A stretch of DNA of 64,000 nt, from NCBI GenBank assembly GCA_911728455.2, contig OU452236.1:7248171-7312170 (forward strand), read 5' to 3'. Every line of letters begins with the position of its first letter. The stretch's first letter is position 1. Shown piece by piece: positions 49,501-61,900 of this stretch. The notes under the pieces were generated by a model. The model was not told the DNA's origin and searched no databases. It worked only from the letters and a program-made list of their open reading frames with translations. The position numbers were made by a program, and so were the translations under genes. The DNA is from Marthasterias glacialis. Taxonomy: Eukaryota > Echinodermata > Asteroidea > Forcipulatida > Asteriidae.

Positions 49501-52500
49501 TTTGGTCACAACTTGAACTTTCACAAAGATCACTTAAAGGCCACACAGTATGTTGCAAACAATGTAAATTTGTTATCAATTGGGTTGATTTAAATGGCCC
49601 TGGACACTGCTGGCATTAAACACTTTGGTCTCACCCCTTTCATTAACTCTTATACTGTACACTTTCATCATAATGTCAGGGATAAGTTAATGTAAACTGC
49701 TGAACAAAAGAAACATATAGTACAAAACAAAAAACTGAAAGGTGTCAAACAAATTTACACTGCACTGTACTCCAGCAGGACAATTGCAATGTTTTCTTAT
49801 GTAAATCTGATACATCTGCAAACTCTCCGTACTTGAAATATGGCGTCTTTACTATACTTTGGTTGCTAAATACTAACTTCTCGGACATCAAATGACCAAA
49901 AAAATAAATAAAAAACTGAAAATGGGATGATTCTATTATTCTCTTACTTAGAGCTTCCTGTGACTGTATTAACCACAGCTCGGAGGATGTTCGGCGGTTT
50001 GATTAATTCCTTCAAAACGTTGGATTCTGTTGCTAGTGGGAAACCACTGTCCAGCATCTCTTCCAGAAGCTGTAAGAGACAAAAACAAAGGCCGTCAAAA
50101 TAAAGGATTATGGCTTTAAATTATGAACTTTAATATAAGTTTTGATTAGATCTCAATACAACTGAGAGGGAGTTATCAGAAGCTGTTTATGATAAACCAG
50201 CAAGACGTCTCAGAAAGTCACAGCTTTGAATGGAGGCGATCTGATTGTGTTTTGATCAGGTAAATCTCACTGTGGCTGAGGGGACTGAATAACTGAACTG
50301 GTCTTGTTGTGAAATACTTATTGAACAAACTAACATTAGCTTACCTCATAAACAACTACATAGTTCTCTTTAATTGCTGTCTCTGTACATTCACCAAAGT
50401 ATTCAGCAAAGGTATCAAAGATCCTATGAAGAAATTCAATGACAAACAGCGGGGGAACTGAAAGACAATATCAATCATAGTTCATTAGATTTTGAGTCAT
50501 TCAGCATTAACTGACTTACAGATCAGACCTATCATTTAATTGGTGGAACATACATCACGTGACATTCACTATTACTCCCATCTGAATCTACGATTAAAAA
50601 GTCCTGTTCGGCCATTGGAATAGCATTTCCCACTTAATTATTGATCGGATCAATACTAACATTTTGCGTTGTTGTCAACCAAACACACAAGTAAAACATA
50701 ATGTTGAATTTATTTTAAAAACACTTCAAATGACAAGGATCTGTATATATGTCAGTTACATAAAACAAATATTGAGTGGCTTTAATTTGTGGAATGGGAG
50801 GAATATTAATAAAATAAAACACTTTATATTAAAGAGATTTAAGAGAAAAGGTACCAATACCTAATATATTCATTTCAAATCAAAATTGATTTAAAACTTG
50901 GGTTATGGTTAAAACTGTGTTACTTTTGCACTTGAAACAAACCTTCATTCTGCACAACAGCAACAAAGAAGAGTTGATTTCTATAAATACTGATGAGATA
51001 ATGATGTGGAGTGGCTATTACTGGTGGAACATCATCATGGCAACTAACCTGATAAATGAGAGAAATGGATGACATCATGCAAGGGTAAAAGCTGAAGCAA
51101 TGACATATGCACATAATATAAATATACTTTCCAAACACAAATAAAACTAGCTTGGTACAGTATGTGTCCTTTACACCTTTATCAAGGTTGGGGAAGGAGG
51201 TCCTGGCACGGACCCATCAATCATTTGTTTGATGGATTGATGGACTCAGCTTTTTTATATGTTGAGGACTGGATTATTTCACATTTTGTTTATCCATAAA
51301 TAACGTTTATGTTGCAGCCCTGTCCAAACATGCCCTCCTGATCTAGGACTATGTCTATGCTCAGCATAATATTCACTACAGATGGAATTTTTGCGAATTC
51401 TGGGTTTTTTTAAGGAAGAGGAGGATCAAAATTCTACCTTGTTCTGGGCTTCAAAGAAGTAGTCACATACTGAGCGGCTGATGACACTTTTCCAATGTTT
51501 TTCCATAAAAATATCCCTGAAATAAAACGGCAACAAATAAAAACAAATTAACAAAACACTAGGTATTTTGCTAGCTTGTCTCCTTGAGGAAGCATCCATG
51601 TCATTACCATGTAATGACTTGTACAACATGAATGTGGTTAATGCATGGCCTTTTCATGTACTCTTCAGCCAGTTCCATACAGAAGCATCCGATTCGTAAA
51701 TTTTATCAAATCTTTGAATGTTCAAACTACACATGAATATTAGCAATATATCTTGCAAATAGTCATGTTGATTTGATCATCAGAGTTTATCAACACAGTG
51801 ATTGAAAACATGCACGAGTGTAAGTACTAGTACAATGGTGTGGTTTTCTAAGATGCCAAATGTGTATCGTCCATCGAAGGCATGCCACAACAGACGACGC
51901 GACACTACGGACGATGCGGTGGCACAACGCAACGGGGAAAGGCACAACGGACATCAGCAAGGCATGACAGATGATACAAAGGGCGACAGCACGATGTAAT
52001 GGACGACAGCACAACACGACAGGTGATGGCACAGGACTCAGGAGACGAAATGGCGAAACACGATGCACATTTGGCATCTTTAGAAAGGGGGATGGGGCGA
52101 ATTAGTGCAGAGAACATCACTTATTGTTTATGTTAGGGGGGCTTTGTTGAGGTTTGCTAGGCCAGGGCAGGCATATAGGGGTTGAGAGAACCGGTACCAC
52201 TACTCCAGCCTAGATCCATCTATTCTAAACATGACATGTCCATGTGCATGGCATCACGTTATGTAATGATCTCACGATATACCCAAATAAAAAATAAAAA
52301 TCATCATAATCGAGATTGTTATGCGGGCACTGCAACTGCATTTAATATTAGGCCTAATTATTATAGACCCTACTGATTTTACAAGAAATTAAATAAAATA
52401 TTGTTAATTATTTTATTTTTTTATTAATTATAAATATAATAATATGTTTGGTAGTAAATTGGATTGGGTTACCATTAATTTTTTTAATTATGCAAAGTAA

Positions 52501-52550
52501 ATGTTTCTCACTTACCCTGAAGGATTTATCATGAATAAGCTATGGATCAT
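43588..52550 (-). CDS. AP3M1: AP-3 complex subunit mu (complete)
   Basis: Medium chain of the AP-3 adaptor, which binds tyrosine-type YxxΦ sorting signals on endosomal membranes and sends cargo to lysosomes and related organelles. Coding exons, 5' to 3' on the - strand: 52550-52516, 51516-51438, 51048-50943, 50457-50345, 50069-49948, 48681-48555, 48120-47974, 47084-47011, 45960-45858, 44489-44211, 43653-43588. All are GT/AG and in phase, giving 416 residues, close to the usual 418. It starts MIHSLF and ends FQVRT. Residues 1-130 form the longin-like domain (EKHWKSVISRSVCDYFFEAQ, TPHHYLISIYR). The mu homology domain follows from about 165 (NNEAYFDVIEEVDCIIDKS, DDVSFHPCVRFKRWE, VLNMNLTPTQG, SGVKVNRLDMYGE). 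The symbol is by family. Invertebrates commonly have one AP3M gene, so AP3M1 versus AP3M2 does not apply strictly. Confidence 0.97.
43743..44000 (+). mobile_element. tRNA-derived SINE, family J
   Basis: The A box lies within 'ctagcggtttagtgcatgg' (from 43751) and the B box within 'gtgggtttgcatcccgg'. They are followed by a non-tRNA body ('ccttgagcaagacacttaac') and a tail with 'tgtgctgtgaagtgactagc'. It lies in the last intron of AP3M, antisense to the gene. Confidence 0.8.
44660..44694 (-). repeat. Half-copy of hairpin repeat family C
   Basis: 'gagaaagactctgcttgggt' followed by 'caaaac' matches the right arm of the hairpin at 16162-16194. The left arm is missing. It is in an AP3M intron, directly beside MITE family A copy 2. 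Confidence 0.55.
44716..44918. mobile_element. MITE family A, copy 2
   Basis: The ends 'gactaatccaagcagcg' and 'aagctgctctgattagtc' are inverted repeats extending inward through 'ggtttacaccaccgcagct' and its complement. It is shorter than, and reversed relative to, the copy at 11662-12128. It lies in an AP3M intron. Confidence 0.75.
46082..46200. repeat. Foldback MITE family E, right half only
   Basis: 'caccactggttcttttcaga' through 'tctccaccatacaaagttt' follows 30890-31000 with frequent differences. The left half is gone. It lies in an AP3M intron. Confidence 0.6.
47264..47659. mobile_element. TTAA-type inverted-repeat element, family K
   Basis: The ends 'ttaaaggcaaagtatacctt' and 'aacgtatgcaatgtctttaa' are imperfect inverted repeats next to TTAA on both sides. 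A perfect 13-bp stem (CTGAGAAGCGTTA, 47455-47467, with its complement at 47474-47486) lies near the centre. It is in an AP3M intron between the exons 47011-47084 and 47974-48120. Confidence 0.7.
48170..48255 (-). pseudogene. Broken partial copy of AP3M coding exon 7
   Basis: This 86-bp piece matches 48040-48126, the acceptor side and first 81 bases of AP3M coding exon 7, at roughly 90%. Two single-base deletions break the frame, and the 66 bases at the donor side of the exon are missing. The acceptor AG before GGTTCTG is kept, though its polypyrimidine context is poor. It lies about 45 bp upstream of the real exon in the same intron and the same orientation, so it is a local tandem duplication that has decayed. 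Confidence 0.88.
49092..49359. mobile_element. MITE family I, intact copy
   Basis: The terminal inverted repeats 'aatagaccaatccattaagc' + 'cccg' and 'cggggcttaatggatcggtc' + 'tatt' match over about 24 bp with one difference. The interior 'gtcggacttttgtcggactt' is shared with 41152-41560. It lies in an AP3M intron. Confidence 0.8.
51845..52086. mobile_element. MITE with minisatellite interior, family L
   Basis: The ends 'tttctaagatgccaaatgtg' and 'cacatttggcatctttagaa' are inverted repeats over about 27 bp. The interior is a worn run of 'gacagcac(g/a)a' and 'ggcacaacg' motifs, which makes two - strand frames open for 70-95 codons. It lies in the first intron of AP3M. Confidence 0.75.
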
Positions 52551-52932
52551 TTTGTTTTGTTGCTGTTTTCTTTTTAAACTATTTGCAAAATGTCTCAAAA
52601 TGTGAATTTCTAACTATTTAAACGTTACACTTTAGTCACGTATCTCCGACTTCTGTCCACAAATCACAAATCATGCAAATCGATGATGGGTCAAGTAAGG
52701 TCAAACAGTTAACCTCGTACGCGTAAAATTGTTGCAATATTAAAACACAATTAGCCATACGGTTAGATTTATAGCTATTTCTAATAAATACAAATAAATC
52801 AAAAGAAAATTATGGCAATTTTGAAGTAAATCTCTGCATTTTCAACAAAAAATTAACCTAAATTAATGCTACCCTGTTGACAATGGAGGGCGCTATCATT
52901 CACCGGTGCAGCTAGTTGTGAAAGTCACGAAG
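52551..52932. promoter_or_regulatory. Bidirectional promoter region between AP3M and UBR4
   Basis: The two start codons face away from each other with 382 bp between them, so this segment must hold both transcription starts unless unseen 5' exons exist. No TATA box is obvious. AAGATGGCG at 52930-52938, overlapping the UBR4 start codon, matches the YY1-type element common at such housekeeping promoters. That assignment is inference. Confidence 0.6.
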
Positions 52933-55900
52933 ATGGCGACATCCGGAGGGGCCGGAGTCGACTGGATTGCAGTCCAAAAATCTCTCGTTTCTGCTTCTCA
53001 GGCTGGTTTCCGCAGCGGAGATGTATCCTTACTCGTAGATGCAATATTAGAGAGGTAAAGTATATCAGTTTAAAAAGCATTGTATAACATCTGCTTGTTT
53101 AATTTGCAAGCGAGTTTACTAAGAATGTGGTCTGGGCGGTTTGGAATTTTGTGAAGTATGTACTATGTAGGCTAGTCTATGCTTAATTTAATATAGTCGT
53201 TTTCCTAGTTCCGGATCGCTAATACTTGTTTTGTTTTTAATCTGAGTATTTATTTTTTTAAAGTATGTCATTAATGAAAATTAACACTGACAAAATTATT
53301 GCTGCTAGTATCCACATAGCCCCAGCAGTACACTAGTGACAGTGTGGCGAAGGATTTTTGACATCAGCATGATCAGGCGTATCTTTACTCGATGAGATGT
53401 CAAAAATCCTTCTCCACGTGGGTGGGGCTAATAGTATCCACAGCGCTGTGGAATGAGACAACCTGATGGTTGAGACAACTGGACAGTTCTGCCCAGACAA
53501 GTTGATGGGACGATGGTTAGGGTACCAGTTAAAAAGCAAAGATATCGACCGTTCCATTTCCCTTTTTGTCATGCCAATCACGATTAGGAGTAGTAGTAGC
53601 TCATGATATATGGAAGATTCAAAACTATCTGACTTCAAGATTAAAATCTTGTTCCTTTATAAAACTAACATGAAAAGGAAAACATTCATCGGCAATCATT
53701 TCCATCACGCGAACATTCAAAATAAATTGATTTAAACAACACACTGAATTGATGTGTTCTCTTCCTTTCTTCAGGGGTCAGATTTTTCCCCTGAAGTCAG
53801 TCAGAGCATACAACAGATCTAATTCTAAGCAACGAGTTGTTTCACTGTTTATTTTTTCAGAACTCACCATATCTAATACAAGACATTCATTTACATGGTG
53901 TTACCGTTAACTTTACCACAGGTGTAGATAATATAAAGTGTTTTAATTCATTCAATTAAAATCAGGGCCTGAAAAAAAAGGGAAAAAAAAAGAGCAAAAC
54001 GTTAACATAACACATAGTGTAATGTTGCATGTGTTGTTTTCTTGTCAAATAAAAAGCAGCCATTTCAATCAAGTTTTTACAGTTTAAATAGATGTATTTA
54101 TTGCATCATTGATGAAGATCATTGTTTCCTCAGACCTTTTTAAAAACAAACAGATTCTCGGTGAAAGTTTGCCCAGATTCCGGACATCAGCACATTTTAC
54201 CAGACCATTTTGGCGTTCATATTGTGGACCGAATTTCAATCCTTCTTATCCGTTGATTATAAACGATCTGGAGTTCCAAATGCCAAAGTCCAAGCAAGGC
54301 TTTTTACAATGGCCTTGACCTGATCACAGCTCAAAGAGGTCACAAGAGTCATGAATATTCATTAACTTGCTTTTTCTTCTGATTGGCCACCAGGAACGGA
54401 CCTCATTTAAAACAAAAGCGCTTGTATCTACAGTTCTCAACGTCAAAATCTGAAGTTTTTATATTGTTCGTTACACAAATATGTACATGTGTAACCTTTC
54501 TAAATTTGCTGCTTGTGAAAATTTGATTTTTTTAATCCCTTCATCAAAACACAAGCTATGCATCTTTAAATAGTGAATTGCTTGTGTATCCTCACATTCC
54601 AGGCATGTAGTCTCCCTTTTGGGGTATTCGATTTAGTTTGAGTTGTTATTTATTAGTAAATTAATCAATTGAGATTGTTCACATGTGGATGTTTTCTTCT
54701 TTAGTCGTGAGGACATCCTAAGCCATGATGACAAATATGAGAACTTCTACTCATGCTTTGTTGCATTATCCGCCCACTACATCACGGAACACTCAACACT
54801 ATGTAAGTCAAATGTAAACTTCGGAATTTTATAATTTAACAGTAAGCACAAAAGGCAACAGAATCGGTTGTAGCAACTTTCTTATTCAGAATTTATCACG
54901 TTACAGATATATGTGCTTGTGAATCACAGATTGTCTATCAGCCACATGCAATCCATGTACATGTAACATGTGTTGAGAATTTCTGAATCATTTATGATTC
55001 AGAAATTAGAAGAACTGCATATTATTATTATTCTTACTATTGTTATTATTCCTGCTTATTGTCCTTACACTTAATAATCCTCATCTCCAGTGTCTTTCAA
55101 ATCAACACTAATTATTCTAAAGAGTCTTAATAATTTGTTTTTGACCAGTATCCAAGTCCATCGTGGGTCGAGTAGTCTCAGCATGCCATATTCTCATGGA
55201 TCTTTGCCTACAGCGGATGCTCAAATACAAACTAGCATGCTCCGTTTCACAGGTAACTCCATCAAGATGTGTGGTAAAAAATACTGTAAATGATCAAAGA
55301 CTTATTTGAATCATTAAACGTTAACAATGTGTTGATTTCTGTTGGCCAATCAAGGCTAAGGGGTGTCGGACCATTTTGAAAAGTTTGTTTGAAATTGTTG
55401 TATGTATATTTGATGGGTGAGCTTCTTTAATTAAATGTTGTAAATGACATTAATGCTTGTGGACCGTGAACGTTAAACTTTAAAATCATGCATTCTTTAA
55501 AAGTGAAATTTCTGATTTTTTTTTTTTTAACTATTTGTGATTTCAGCGCAACCTGATGTCACTTGTAGAGGGACTATGTACAGGATCTGGGCAGCTACAA
55601 CGATCAAGTATTGTCACATTGACTGCTATGCTAAAAGCTGCACAGATGCCTCCGTCAGCTACTGTCATTCAAGACCAAGGTAAGTCTAACTCATTATGCA
55701 AGGTCATAGGTCATAGGCATATGTAGGCAGTGGTATGTATTTGTCAGTCTGTGAAAGGGGTTTTTGTCCTCTGGACTCCATTGAAGTTTGGGTTTTGTTT
55801 ATCAACTGACAGATATTGTGTAAAAGGAATAAACACCTGCTTATGACGGCGCTAGCTCAAACAGCGCCCTCACAGAGGTCAAAGGAAGACCTACATGTAC

Positions 55901-58900
55901 ATTGTATCATTGGCTGTGGGTTGTGAATTTTTTTGAACATATAATCTTAATAAATGTCTGAAAAGAGCTGCATGAATAATTCTCACATATCCCTTCCAAA
56001 CTCTATCAGCTGAATGTTTGATATTCTTGAAATGGCCTCCTTTTATCTAAACGAATTAAGTCCTCAAAAGCAGTTCTTTTCAAATGTATACACAAAGTGA
56101 CTCCTCAGCATATGACCAACTTATTCACACCATTAACACAGATGCACGAAACTAGGCAGTCAACTTATGTGTCACTAAAGGTTCCTTTCCTTTGCCAGTG
56201 CATGATGTGAGGACCGCAAATCCCTTAATTGAATTGAAATTGGAATTTGGCCAAAACCTTAGGCAGTTGTGTTTTTGTCATTTTATTGGCGTATATCAAG
56301 CTGATGTACGGGTCTAATTAACTTGGTTGCCAGAGAAATTAAATTTCCCCTAAAAGTTTGAAACACCTAAATATGGATACAATTACTTTTGTAATTTAGG
56401 TTAATCAGCTAATATGTGTTTCCATTCCTATGCTAAATTAAATTTTTCTATGGTGATTTTAAATGTCTAAGACACAATCAGACTTTCCAAAATGAAACTT
56501 AATTTTGCATATAAATTGAAGAAGGGATCTCTTTTTAAAGTAAGTTTAACATCTTCTTTATGATATTCCTGCAGATCCAGAAAAGTCAACATCAACTACA
56601 CTGGTAAAAGTTAGCGAAACAAGGCCAATATCACAGGCAGATTTCCTAACACAGTTGATGTCAGCTTTCAGTGAGTCTGCCCCACATTACAGTGCCTCAG
56701 CAGCAACAAAGAAAGACAAGGTTAGAAACTGTCTGTTTTTGTTTACACACTTACTCTGTCCAAATCTAATGAAGTCCATCTTACATATATCTCAGATTAG
56801 TCGGTTCAGTATTGTGTGGCCAAACCAACCATCTCTGGCATTGGGCCAGATAGTCCAATTTTATCAGAGTCCAAAGGTTTGGGTGTACACATATCTCAGG
56901 ATACTGCCAGCTTTAAGAATTTTCTTTGCCAAAATGCCTTGGGGTGGTAATTTCTCACTGTCTAGAATAATTATTGTTTTCATATAACTGAATAACAGTT
57001 AATTAGTATCTGCAGTATTTAATCGTACATGAATGCAAAGCTAATGAAAGACTGAATGACTGTCTGAAGCTTGGAGGTTATATCCCCTCTTGGGATCCAC
57101 GTTTTCTTAAGGAGGCCTCCCAGTGAAACCTGGAAAAACCTTCATACATTCCATAATGGAGAACTTTCCCCCCCAAAAAAGATGATGCCCGTAGATAAAG
57201 TGCTTTACAAATGTTTTCCCTTTCCTTGTAAAGTCTGAAGATAAACCAACTGCAACAAAGACCGACCCAAGCACGGACATGAAGGCGTACTTTGCTGCAA
57301 GAAACATAGACAATCTTCATGCATTGCATGGAGCAGATATCCTACTTGATGTGTGCCTCAATTTGCCATTTCTTCAACGCTACATCAACGCATTCCATGA
57401 TGCGGCTAACGGATTTCCCTTTGTATTGCCAAGTACAGCTGGGGATGCTTCATCCATGAAAGCAAGGTAGATTATTGAAAATTGAATCTTTTAAATAAGG
57501 AGAACCTTTTTTTATGGATCAAATTTAAAGAAGAAAATGGAGGAATACCCAAGAAAACTTCAAATGAAATTTAGAAGTAAATGGGGTTAAAAATTAGTTG
57601 TGTATAACCTGTGACCAGATTCCCTTCATCAAATCTAGGTGTAATTTGAAAGTGACAAATAATTTGACAGTTTCTTTTGTCAAACCGTTTTTTGTTTTCT
57701 TTTGTACTCTTTGAATGCAAGTTTTGAAGTATTTTCTGTTTGTAGTTTCCCCTCATTGCTGAATGACATGACCATCGTCTCCCGCGTCCTGGCCTTGCCC
57801 ACCCTTGAACCTATGACCCCAGGTCACATGGAGAAGCTGACCACTGTCGTCATGAGTTGTTTGTTTGCTGCTGTCTCAGCCACCACCACCAACACGCTGT
57901 TGACCCTGGCAAGCAGTCAGCAGGTTCGCAGTGGACTGACTACAACCACCACGGCCACTGGTACCAAAGATGAAGAACAAGAAAACATTGCAACACTCAT
58001 TGTACAGAAAGGGGTAAGCATAACACGTTTTGGTGATATCTTTGCCATTACTACACACAGGTACCACAGACTTCCGCAAAGTGCAATACCTTCTAGGCTA
58101 GCATAAGGTACATTGGTTTCTTTTGTTTGTACAGCTGGTATTATGTGGAAACCCCATGGCTTGTGTACTGTGGACTTAGACTCCACAATCTCCATGGTAT
58201 TTTGTGGAAAGAGCCAGTTGGGCATGAGAGTGCACCGATAGTAATGGGTTTAAGCAAGTTGATACAATCTCTTTTTAAAATATCAGTGGTTTTAATCTTC
58301 TTTATACATTGTACTTTAAAAAGGTTTAACTTTGATTTTTAGTTGGGAAAGATTGCATCTGGTACAGTAATAGACTTTTGGAAAAACAAGGGAGTTAATT
58401 TGTTGTACACTTGTAAAGTCTCAAGCCTTAAGGTTTGGTTTACACTTCATGTGGAAATGAGTACTGATCATTATGAATAGTCCATGGAAATTCAATTTTG
58501 ATGAAACATTTTGCAGTCATTTTCATTGTGACTTCACTATCACCCTTTTTATTTTAGAGTCAGATTATTTTATGGTTGTGCAAGGTCGTTTTGACAAGAT
58601 GCTTATCAAAATATGAAGTCAAGTAATCATTTTCTTATTTCTCGTTTCCTGTCAGCTTGGCCTGTTTAAGGTCCTACAAGGCGCCATTCAACAATCAACG
58701 AGAGCTGGAGGGCATGTAAGTGTTTCCCACTAACAAAACATTTTAACCAGAGGAAATGAGATCACGAAAACACAAATTGGAACATGTTTGAGTCATTCGT
58801 TATGATTTGATAGATATTAAAGGTGCATGATGGTCTGACATCAGGCCTTATGATTGACAACAGGACAGAGTTGTGTATTGAGAGATTTGCAACATGGAGG

Positions 58901-61900
58901 GACCAGTTTTCTCTGGTCATGTGGTTGCTGGATGCCATTTTCAGTCCAAATATAGCACAACCCAAGTGCAGTCTAGTCTGGCACCCTGTGTGTGCACATG
59001 CGATTTTTAGGACAGTTGAAGTCAATGACTGTATGAAACCTACAATTATCATGAACTGCATGTTTATTAATTGAACCACAGAAACTGACTGAAGTAGTTT
59101 GTACAGGTTGAATTCAGACAATTGAGCTTGAAATCTGGCTTCCCAACAGTTTTTCTACCAGTTCAGGCAAACCTTTGCAACACAGGCACATGTTCAATAT
59201 GCAAATTAGGTCTCCAATATTTACCAAATACTGTGTGTGTGTTGTCTATTCAAATCTTAAATATAAATATTTGTCAACAGAATCTTCAAAATCTACACAT
59301 GCTTGGAGCTTGGTGTATTCTGAGAGACTTGGACCGTATTCTGAATCTGAATGTAACAGCTCTCTCTGAGAAGCCTAAGGATCGGGATAGAGATATACCA
59401 GGCAACCTAAAAGCAGAACCAAAGCCTCCCGTTGGAAAGCCTAGAGAAGGAGCTGCTATGGGAACAGGGCGTCCGGGTTCAGCTAAAGGGTAATAACCAT
59501 AGAGCTATATAACATTGACTAAAGCACTAACTTGCCCTGTGTGTTGAAGCCATGTGAGCGCATTCATGTTTGTGTACAAACCCATGTAATGGCTTGAAAT
59601 TTTGTACCACTATTGTATGGCAACTTGCATATCAGTGCTTTTATTTTTTTTCTGTGCATTATAGAACCTTTTAATTGAATGCATAATCAGTAAATGTCTG
59701 TATAAATATTTGCGCACGTAACCCAAACCTGCATATGTACCTGCATCAGTTTCAATACAAACAGAGTTCTATGAAAAATGAATTTGTTCCTCTGTCACAC
59801 ACAAGCTTCGAACATGTCTGCATCCAAAAGGCTGCAAAACATTTGTCCATGTGGAATCAAGAGTTAGTACTCTAGTCAGTATCTATTGCTCCATGGTGAT
59901 AACAGTTACAATGTGTTAATATTTTGCATTACTGTTATGTTTCAAATGTTCCCAATCCATAATGCCCTGCAAATTTAATATAAAATTAATTATTTTATTA
60001 CGTTGATAACCGTCCTGCTAAGCAGTGGCCTTTTTCACCATTGTTGTTTTAGGTGCACAAATTTGATAAGCAAAGAGATAAGTTTTGCTTAGCAGAAATG
60101 GAACTCAACCAAACTGCTCTGAGATATTTGATCTGCTGATCATCTTATTGTCACGTTACACATATACATGTAGCTAAAGTATTTTTGTTTATATTTGATG
60201 CTCCTAGCGCTCAGAATATCAGCAGTTTGACTGTAGCACTGTCATCTTGTGCTTTGTCTCTACTGACTGCATTGCTTGAAGACCTTCATATTGAAGGACT
60301 CTCAATGGTAAGGATCTAATTACTTCTTATTTTATTTATTTGTGTGCATTTCTTGCAGTATCACTGTTTGATATAAACAAAATGCACTGAAAATGGTATA
60401 AAATTTAAACACATTTGTATCCACTTTAATGTCAGATTGGGTGACAGTGATATTGTTATTGGAAACTGGTAATGCTATCTATCCTTTATAACAAATTTGC
60501 GGTTTTAGAAAGTTTTGTCACTTCTGGAACGTATCACCATCTTAAGTTCAACTACAAAAAAGTCTTCCAGTGGTGTGGTTACATTTGTAATTTGTTAGCA
60601 TAGAAGAATTGACTTATTTAACTTGTCCCACTTCTTCATGCTTTTTAGTGCATTTTGAATATTTATTGTTTAATGTGCTGGGGGCAGGGCGGGGTGTCTA
60701 GTTGCTTGATTTGAAACACATGCCATAAGATCTTTAGCATCAGGGTTGACTTTTTAATTTGTTCATATAATCTCTGTAACTATTTTATTTATTTTTGTTG
60801 CTGTATATTATATAATTTTCTTTAGCTTACCAGTTGCAGGATTTATTTGTTTCATCTTTTGAATGATTTTATTTTGATCAGAAGGTGGATATCTCAGAGG
60901 CAGCTTCAGCCCATTTGAACATCTTACCTCAGTATACAGCTTGGCAGAGAGTATGTTGTATCATAAATACTGTTCCCCTTACCAACCTACTCATTAATCT
61001 CTTCACATCAGCCTACAAAAAGGTAAGACAAGCTGGCAGGCTCTGACATTATTTCAGTTTTTATACATTGGAAGGATGTAGGGGATGAATGGTTAGGCAT
61101 TCTGGTGAAAGTGTTTTGTAGGCATGACGCACTTCTTTATTTTTTTTGCTGTGAATCACATCCAATTGGCCTGTGGGCCACAAAATGTGATGAAAATGAA
61201 GTGAACAATTTATGAAAATGTCATGTGACTCTAGCTCACCTCATCGGAAGGGGGAAAGGTGATACATGCAATGAATGTAATAGGAGGAAAGAATGTCTGT
61301 TTAGAAGTGACCCACTTTTTTATTTTACTGCCCTGGTCAGGAAGAAGTTTATGTCAAGGAAATGCTGACTCATAGCTTTCAGTTTAACTTTGTAAGGATA
61401 ACGACTGGCAGCATGCCATATTGAAGTGGGTATGAACTGAGAGTCAAAGGTCAAAGTTCATATGCTTCCAGGCCAATGGTCATACATGTACATATGTTAA
61501 TTGGGTCTAATCAAAGAGTCTAAGGTCAAGGTTCAAATGCCACTTTATTAGTTCAGAGTTTAATTTACTCGTTTGTCGTCAATATGTACATATAAAGATA
61601 AATAAGGTGAAAAGATTACACTGAAATTCTTGACAAGCAAATTCCAACATTTCAGTCTGCTAAAAAAATAAAAAGTGAACTTTTTAAATGTTTAAAAGAA
61701 TGTATTATGTTTAGCAACTTTGAAACAAGTATCTGTTTTACATGTTTTGTAGTTGTTAAACAATTAAGTACAGTTGCTGTACAGGTTTTTACAAAACTTT
61801 GAGCATTGGTTTCAGTTAAAAACTTGGTCATTTGGGTTTTGTATTTTGTGAAAGCTTTGGTTTGAAAAGTTACCATTTAAAAGCAGTCAACAATTTCTAT

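Noticed and set aside
50664-50864. 66-codon open frame between AP3M exons
   Set aside because: It lies in an AP3M intron, is AT-rich, and is on the strand opposite to the gene without any recognisable domain.
58823-59074. 83-codon open frame in a UBR4 intron
   Set aside because: UBR4 exons on both sides join in phase without it, and it matches no family that I know.
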